Source of the DNA: Faecalicatena sp.
GTDB lineage: Bacteria; Bacillota; Clostridia; Lachnospirales; Lachnospiraceae
Length of the DNA stretch: 11,364 bases
Reading direction: 5' to 3'
Assembly: GCA_009774255.1 (NCBI GenBank)
Contig: VSNK01000191.1
Coordinates: forward strand, 1-11,364
Under the pieces are notes generated by a model that saw only the letters and a list, made by a program, of their open reading frames with translations, made no database searches and was not told the DNA's origin. Positions 8,322 to 11,364 of the stretch are shown piece by piece. A program made the translations under genes and the position numbers. Numbering within the stretch: position 1 is the stretch's first letter; the number at the start of each line of letters is the position of its first letter.

Positions 8322-8350
8322 ATTTTATCATTCTTATAACTGACAGACAA
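8322..8350 (-). promoter_or_regulatory. Candidate sigma-A promoter for the operon
   Basis: On the minus strand TTGTCT (8350-8345) and TAAAAT (8327-8322) are separated by exactly 17 bp, matching the -35/-10 layout with 4/6 and 5/6 consensus bases. Transcription would start near 8315 and give a leader of about 130 nt that contains the inverted repeat at 8213-8237. The surrounding DNA is AT rich, so a chance match cannot be excluded. Confidence 0.4.
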
Positions 8351-8359
8351 GGAAAGTTT

Positions 8360-8690
8360 GGGTATTTTTTATCACAATTTTTTTAGCGCCCCTCTCCCTA
8401 TACTCCACGGCATCATACGGTATTCCTCGCAGAACAATTTGTAAAGCAGGCATCATTTGTTAAACGTAAGTTCCTGAAATTATCCGCTGAAAACATAATC
8501 CACCGATTCCAGACATTTTGGGTAATAAATGTGATATTGAAAGTTTTCTGCTTCTATATCAATTATACACCAGTTTACAACTTTTTAAAAAACAAGGATG
8601 CAAACACACGTTCTTTATTGTATACCTCAAACTTCGCACTTGTGTAAGTGCCTGGATACCTTGAAAATTCATTTATATCTAGCAAAAATA
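8360..8690. other. Intergenic stretch without a supported gene
   Basis: No ribosome binding site paired with a start codon is visible on either strand. A plus-strand frame is open from about 8388 to 8654 but has no usable start and is not recognisable. GCACTT and AAGTGC (8636-8641 and 8646-8651) form a small hairpin, probably belonging to the left end of the IS4-type remnant that follows. Confidence 0.5.
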
Positions 8691-8758
8691 TAGCATGAAA
8701 CCATGGATTTTAGTATAATTGAATTGACAACACAATTATAAATCGAAGGCTCATGCTA
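8691..8758 (+). promoter_or_regulatory. Inverted repeat that would mask the transposase start codon
   Basis: TAGCATGA (8691-8698) pairs perfectly with TCATGCTA (8751-8758), whose final A is the first base of the transposase ATG. A TATAAT box (8714-8719) lies between the arms. RNA made from this internal box would lack the left arm, whereas read-through RNA from outside would fold and hide the start. IS10 and IS50 are known to block transposase expression from impinging transcripts in this general way; its use here is inferred. Confidence 0.45.
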
Positions 8759-9137
8759 TGGGTAAAACTATGACACAAAACGATCTCAATACCAAGAGCG
8801 CATTTGATGCGGCAGTCACTTTTTTGATAGATTTCATATTGGTTCCGCTCTTAAGACGGCGAATGCGTATAAATCTAAGGGAACGCCGGTTGCTGAGCTT
8901 TTCCAGTATCTGGTTGCCATGGCTTTCACACATCAGTCCATGCACCTGGATATGAAAAACAAGAAGCTCCCGCATGATTCCGGTAAGGATACCGTCTACC
9001 GTTTCTTGAATATGACATGCATTAACTGGATTCGTTTTACCACTACACTTGCCGCAAGGATCATATCCGCGTTTTTCGCCCCGGCTGTCCACCAGCAAAT
9101 TAAATTATTCTATTACCGCAGGTTTGCAGCAAATTAA
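8758..9137 (+). pseudogene. IS4-family transposase remnant, frameshifted and truncated
   Basis: The N-terminal part reads MGKTMTQNDLNTKSAFDAAV from 8758. The continuation is in another frame from about 8823: FDRFHIGSALKTANAYKSKG, then ELFQYLVAMAFTHQSM, then KDTVYRFLNMTCINWIRF. I recognise this as the N-terminus of IS4-type transposases common in Clostridia, which are usually above 400 aa. Restoring one T in the T6 run at 8820-8825 would join the two frames. Recognisable similarity ends near 9085, before the first catalytic Asp (expected in an IDDSxF-like motif), so no DDE core is left. The last 15 or so codons (9091-9134) may be unrelated DNA or the far C-terminus brought close by an internal deletion. 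The product cannot transpose DNA by itself. Confidence 0.8.
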
Positions 9138-9167
9138 AATCTTCATTTGAAAAAACATTGCTATGTA

Positions 9168-9192
9168 AGTGTGCCGTTTTTTCCGGCACACT
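9168..9192 (+). terminator. Hairpin after the transposase remnant, possible weak terminator
   Basis: AGTGTGCCG (9168-9176) and CGGCACACT (9184-9192) form a perfect 9-bp stem with a T-rich 7-base loop. Only a short TTTT follows one base later on the plus strand, so termination would be weak. It stands about 30 bases after the stop of the IS4-type remnant, where a transposase terminator would be expected. Confidence 0.4.
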
Positions 9193-9218
9193 GTTTTCGG
9201 TATTGAATCCCCGTATTT

Positions 9219-9238
9219 ATTGGTATATATTGGTGTAT
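9219..9238. repeat. Two tandem 10-bp direct repeats
   Basis: ATTGGTATAT (9219-9228) is followed directly by ATTGGTGTAT (9229-9238), differing at one base. The pair abuts the U-tract of the minus-strand terminator. It is short and AT rich, so chance is possible. Confidence 0.4.
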
Positions 9239-9243
9239 GGAAC

Positions 9244-9281
9244 AAAAAAAGAAAGAACCAAACTCTCCAGCCGGTTCTTTC
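9244..9281 (-). terminator. Strong rho-independent terminator for the right-hand gene cluster
   Basis: Read on the minus strand, GAAAGAACC (9281-9273) and GGTTCTTTC (9259-9251) make a 9-bp perfect stem around a 13-base loop, followed by seven T residues (9250-9244). This is a textbook intrinsic terminator and is the first good one downstream of the minus-strand genes that start near 11145. It would also isolate the left-hand operon from that transcription. Confidence 0.7.
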
Positions 9282-9417
9282 CTCCTGTAATGGCATCCAG
9301 TACTAAGGTGGATGCGCTAAAAACACTACAATACTATGATAAGAAAAAACTCTCTGATTTGCAAGATCATTCGTATAAAAAAACATCCAAACAGCTTTTC
9401 AATGAATATATGTTGTA

Positions 9418-9696
9418 TTATTCATGGGAGTGAAGTGCTACAAGTTTGAACTGCATGCTGACTATGGAGACAAGTCCTGAGATCTGTTTGCGGAAATCGG
9501 TAGCACCGCATGCCAGAAATATGTGGCTGGCATCTTCCGCCAAACGCCTCATCATAGTTGCTTCATCACCCGGAGTAACTTCAACAGTGTATCTGTCTGG
9601 AAGTCTTCCGGTATGAATAGGCTTCATCCCCTGACAGTAGATCACGAATCTTCCGTCAAATGCAGGAGAGGAATGCTGTGGACAGGATGACCTCAC
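9418..9696 (-). pseudogene. IS66-family remnant spanning the tnpA end and tnpB beginning
   Basis: The frame encodes FVIYCQGMKPIHTGRLPDRY (residues 17-36), resembling the C-terminus of the small TnpA protein. It then gives MMRRLAEDASHIFLACGATD followed by FRKQISGLVSIVSMQFKL, the N-terminus of the TnpB protein (IS66 Orf2-like), beginning near 9555. Similarity stops after MQFKL at about 9442, where an unrelated tail leads to the stop, so tnpB has lost most of its length. tnpA lacks its N-terminal DNA-binding part and tnpC, the DDE transposase, is absent. Having both pieces in one frame is unusual, since the two genes normally form overlapping frames; this may be a secondary event. It is a non-functional scar. 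Confidence 0.72.
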
Positions 9697-9732
9697 AGGA
9701 CGGGATACCTCTGCGAACTCCTGGAACTATTA

Positions 9733-9755
9733 CAGGCAGCCCCAACGGCTGCCTG
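9733..9755. terminator. GC-rich hairpin, possible terminator
   Basis: CAGGCAGCC (9733-9741) and GGCTGCCTG (9747-9755) form a perfect 9-bp stem with a 5-base loop. A short TTT follows on the plus strand and no T tract follows on the minus strand. It lies between the DUF1653 gene and the IS66 scar, where a weak terminator or an element boundary could sit. Confidence 0.4.
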
Positions 9756-9790
9756 TTTCACATCCAACATTTCAGAAATAATCCTTTACA

Positions 9791-9844
9791 TTACCATTCT
9801 GCCGGGTCTTCGGAAACACATTCTTCAGAAGTAAAATCATCCTC
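9791..9844 (-). pseudogene. Out-of-frame acidic tail of the DUF1653 gene
   Basis: In the +1 frame just past the DUF1653 stop, the sequence reads EDDFTSEECVSEDPAEW and then a stop at 9793-9791. The composition is protein-like and acidic, and a one-base insertion near 9845-9852 (an A-rich AAAAGAAT stretch) would explain the shift. Whether homologues carry such a tail is not known to me, so this is an inference. Confidence 0.35.
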
Positions 9845-10076
9845 ATTCTTTTACCAATTCAAACCTATACCGTTGCTTAACATCGGGATATTTGTCGTGA
9901 TCGACCTCGGACGCGAACATTTTATATGGCCTTACATAAATACTGTAGTCATCATACAATGCCTGATATACAACATAAAGCTCACCTGACTCCGAATGCT
10001 TTGCAATATGCAATACCTGATAGTATTGACCCTTAAAATGCCTGTATGTTTTATCAGTTTCTACTTTTCTCATCAT
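9843..10076 (-). CDS. DUF1653 domain protein
   Basis: This is a 77-aa protein. The run from YRHFKGQYYQVLHIAKHSES through YVVYQALYDDYSIYVRPYKM to MFASEVDHDKYPDVKQRYRF covers a whole DUF1653 domain, a small, mostly beta domain of unknown function that is widespread in bacteria. Signature features are the YRHFKGxxYxVL opening and the VYQALYxDYxxYVRP core. Two ATG codons lie in tandem at the start and no strong ribosome binding site precedes them. The gene follows the membrane protein gene after 18 bases and is probably co-transcribed with it. The frame ends right after the domain; an acidic extension may have been lost by a frameshift. Confidence 0.85.
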   Translation of the reverse strand: MMRKVETDKTYRHFKGQYYQVLHIAKHSESGELYVVYQALYDDYSIYVRPYKMFASEVDHDKYPDVKQRYRFELVKE

Positions 10077-10094
10077 AATATACTAAAGGAAGTC

Positions 10095-10556
10095 TTATTT
10101 GATCCCTTTCTTTTTATTTTTTGAGCTATCGACTAAAGAAATTGCTTTTTTGAAAAAACTATACAAATAAGCCAATATACAAATTCCGCAAAATATGGCC
10201 GACCAAATCATCGTAGGCCATATTTCGCCAACTGCCACCGTGCCTTTATAATATCCAATTATATCCGTAACCTGATTTACAGCAAGGCCAACAAGAAATG
10301 CTAAAAAGAATCCGCTCCACATCAAACTTTCTAAATCTTTCATCTTTTGGCGATTGGCTTCTTTGCTTACTTCTTCTTTTGCCTCCCGAATCAATTCTTT
10401 TTTGTATTCTTCTCTAATTTCCGAAACAATACTTTGTTTTTTCTTTTCTCTCAAAGCGGCAATCAGTTCTTTCTTATCCGCATCCTGAGCACTCTCCTGA
10501 ATCAATTCGGCCTTTGATTCCATCACCTTATCCAATACTTTATCTAATTCGCCCAT
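10095..10556 (-). CDS. Two-pass membrane protein with long charged N-terminal helix
   Basis: The 153-aa product is not recognised. Residues 1-75 are almost wholly charged and helical, with Lys/Glu-rich stretches such as REEYKKELIREAKEEVSKEA (48-67), suggesting an amphipathic or coiled-coil cytoplasmic arm. Two hydrophobic segments follow, about 79-101 (FFLAFLVGLAV) and 113-136 (IFCGICILAYLYSFF). The end is a lysine-rich tail, which by the positive-inside rule places both termini in the cytoplasm. It starts one base after the stop of the dCTP deaminase-like gene, so it is part of the same transcript. No enzymatic motif is seen. Confidence 0.8.
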   Translation of the reverse strand: MGELDKVLDKVMESKAELIQESAQDADKKELIAALREKKKQSIVSEIREEYKKELIREAKEEVSKEANRQKMKDLESLMWSGFFLAFLVGLAVNQVTDIIGYYKGTVAVGEIWPTMIWSAIFCGICILAYLYSFFKKAISLVDSSKNKKKGIK

Positions 10557-10557
10557 A

Positions 10558-11145
10558 TTAATCTAATATTTTATCCCACAGGGATTCCAAAAAAGCATCA
10601 TCAAACTTTGCGCCCCTGAATGCCCCATTCTCGTTTTGGTAATGTGCATTCTTCTTATTTTTATATAATTTTTCCGGAGTAGGAACGCCATCTAGTTCTT
10701 CAAAAACAAGCTGGGCAATCGCATATCCGGTATAGATACGGATCGGATACTCCGTCGCGTTAAACAACCCGATTCTTAAGTGTCCTGAGTAAGTAGAATT
10801 GCAATGCTGATCACTCACAATCAATCCTAATCTCGTATAGCTGGTCTTTGGACGCAGATGAACGGTCAAGTTGTACGGAACCTTGATCGTCTCTCCAAGT
10901 GACACGAGTATATATTCCTTCGGTGAAATTGTATAGCCATTCCCAGAAATATCTATATGATTATAAATACCGTCAATACTGTCCTGTTCGGAAATATCCA
11001 GGCAACGGACTTCCTTCTTCATCACCGTAATCTCCGTGCCAATGGTTACATCATAAGATTCACTCTGCAGGCGATCTTCGCAAAAAGGGGCTATGAGCTG
11101 CTCTTTTTCTGCCAATTCTCTTATTTTTTTGTCTGTAAGAATCAC
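10558..11145 (-). CDS. dCTP deaminase/dUTPase-fold protein (Dcd-like), catalytic residues apparently substituted
   Basis: This is a 195-aa protein starting MILTDKKIRE at a GTG (11145-11143), chosen because AAGGAGG (11160-11154) lies 8 nt upstream. An earlier in-frame GTG at 11154 would sit inside that site. Family motifs are SESYDVTIG (28-36), LRPKTSYTRLGL (97-108), YSGHLRIGLFN (119-129), GYAIAQLVFEEL (140-151) and YQNENGAFRGAKF (169-181). Dcd deaminates dCTP to dUTP and related dUTPases hydrolyse dUTP, both in dTTP supply. By eye alignment, the Asp before the [YW]xG motif is Asn116 here, and the catalytic Glu of Dcd (LE in E. coli Dcd) is Gly126, while the phosphate-binding Ser and Arg (S102, R105) remain. 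It may thus bind nucleotides without normal catalysis, or use other residues. The length is normal for the family. Confidence 0.85.
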   Translation of the reverse strand: MILTDKKIRELAEKEQLIAPFCEDRLQSESYDVTIGTEITVMKKEVRCLDISEQDSIDGIYNHIDISGNGYTISPKEYILVSLGETIKVPYNLTVHLRPKTSYTRLGLIVSDQHCNSTYSGHLRIGLFNATEYPIRIYTGYAIAQLVFEELDGVPTPEKLYKNKKNAHYQNENGAFRGAKFDDAFLESLWDKILD

Positions 11146-11153
11146 AACACACA

Positions 11154-11160
11154 CCTCCTT
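11154..11160 (-). promoter_or_regulatory. Strong ribosome binding site deciding the GTG start
   Basis: AAGGAGG on the minus strand is a near-perfect Shine-Dalgarno site, 8 nt before the GTG at 11145-11143. Confidence 0.8.
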
Positions 11161-11172
11161 TATTATTCATTC

Positions 11173-11205
11173 ATTGTACCAAATCGCTTCGCGATGGCTT
11201 GTCAA
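11173..11205 (-). promoter_or_regulatory. Candidate promoter with long spacer and internal palindrome
   Basis: On the minus strand TTGACA (11205-11200) is a perfect -35 and TACAAT (11178-11173) a near-perfect -10, but they are 21 bp apart instead of 17. The spacer holds ATCGC-GAA-GCGAT, a perfect inverted repeat. Overlong spacers with a centred palindrome are the hallmark of promoters activated by MerR-type DNA-distorting regulators. No such gene is in the window. A different -10 may be used instead. Confidence 0.45.
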
Positions 11206-11364
11206 CGTTATTCCTTTATGTTACACTATTTCCAATGTTATTTTTGTTGAATAATTTTCTGTCAATTCAGCAAATTGTGTCATTTCCTTATACTAGTACA
11301 GCATTGCTTAAATATCAGTGATTAAATTGCTAATGGTATCCCAGCATATGTCCACTTAAATGGG
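11206..11364. other. Non-coding right edge
   Basis: This is AT-rich DNA with stops in all frames and no convincing ribosome binding site, promoter pair or repeat. It is upstream of the minus-strand cluster. Confidence 0.5.

Noticed and set aside
8388..8654. Plus-strand open frame in the intergenic region
   Set aside because: It has no start codon with a ribosome binding site and the translation is not recognisable; it is AT-rich intergenic DNA open by chance or very old decay.
9290..9433. 47-aa plus-strand frame starting MASSTKVDAL
   Set aside because: The bases before it are CCTCCT, not a ribosome binding site, and no family is recognised; it lies between IS scars and is probably not expressed.
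11146..11154. GTG at 11154 as start of the dCTP deaminase-like gene
   Set aside because: It overlaps the Shine-Dalgarno sequence itself; the GTG at 11145 has ideal spacing and gives the family-typical MILTDK start.
1..11364. tRNA, rRNA, CRISPR arrays or replication origins
   Set aside because: No cloverleaf-like sequence, regularly spaced repeats or DnaA-box or iteron clusters were found by eye on either strand.

Overview
The window looks like accessory DNA from a low-to-moderate GC, Gram-positive gut-type Clostridia, most likely Lachnospiraceae. The grounds are AT-rich codon use, strong AGGAGG-type ribosome binding sites, a DUF1653 protein, and IS4- and IS66-type remnants of the kind common in that family. 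This placement is inferred from style and gene families, not from a marker gene. All intact genes lie on the minus strand.

Left two thirds (1-8184, read right to left): a tightly packed five-gene operon with spacings of 8 nt, a 4-nt overlap, an 8-nt overlap and a 4-nt overlap. It encodes (1) a 531-aa AAA+/P-loop ATPase with a GEAGDGKS Walker A and a cysteine knuckle; (2) a 516-aa protein with a CxxC...HxxC cluster and a winged-helix-like C-terminus; (3) a 963-aa protein with no recognised catalytic motif and an acidic coiled-coil middle; (4) a 312-aa ParA/MinD-type ATPase; and (5) an HD-domain phosphohydrolase with a zinc ribbon, which runs to the left edge of the window. The last gene is easy to overlook because its end lies at or beyond base 1. 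The ATPase and the 516-aa protein recall DptF and DptG of the Dnd phosphorothioation-dependent restriction module (judged by eye, not by search). No DptH-type helicase and no dndABCDE genes are visible here. My inference is an undescribed or poorly described defence-type multiprotein machine: an AAA+ motor, scaffold or recognition subunits, a ParA-type switch and an HD effector. A candidate promoter (8322-8350), a long leader and a perfect inverted repeat (8213-8237) lie upstream.

Middle (8360-9780): a mobile-element graveyard. It holds an IS4-family transposase remnant with a frameshift in a T run and no catalytic core, a strong minus-strand terminator (9244-9281), and an IS66-family tnpA/tnpB junction fragment.

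Right end (9790-11205): a second minus-strand cluster. It encodes a dCTP deaminase/dUTPase-fold protein in which the residues aligned with the usual catalytic Asp and Glu appear substituted, a two-pass membrane protein with a long charged helix, and a DUF1653 protein whose acidic tail appears to have been shifted out of frame. A sigma-A-like promoter with an unusually long 21-bp spacer containing a palindrome precedes this cluster. Its transcripts would plausibly end at the 9244-9281 terminator.
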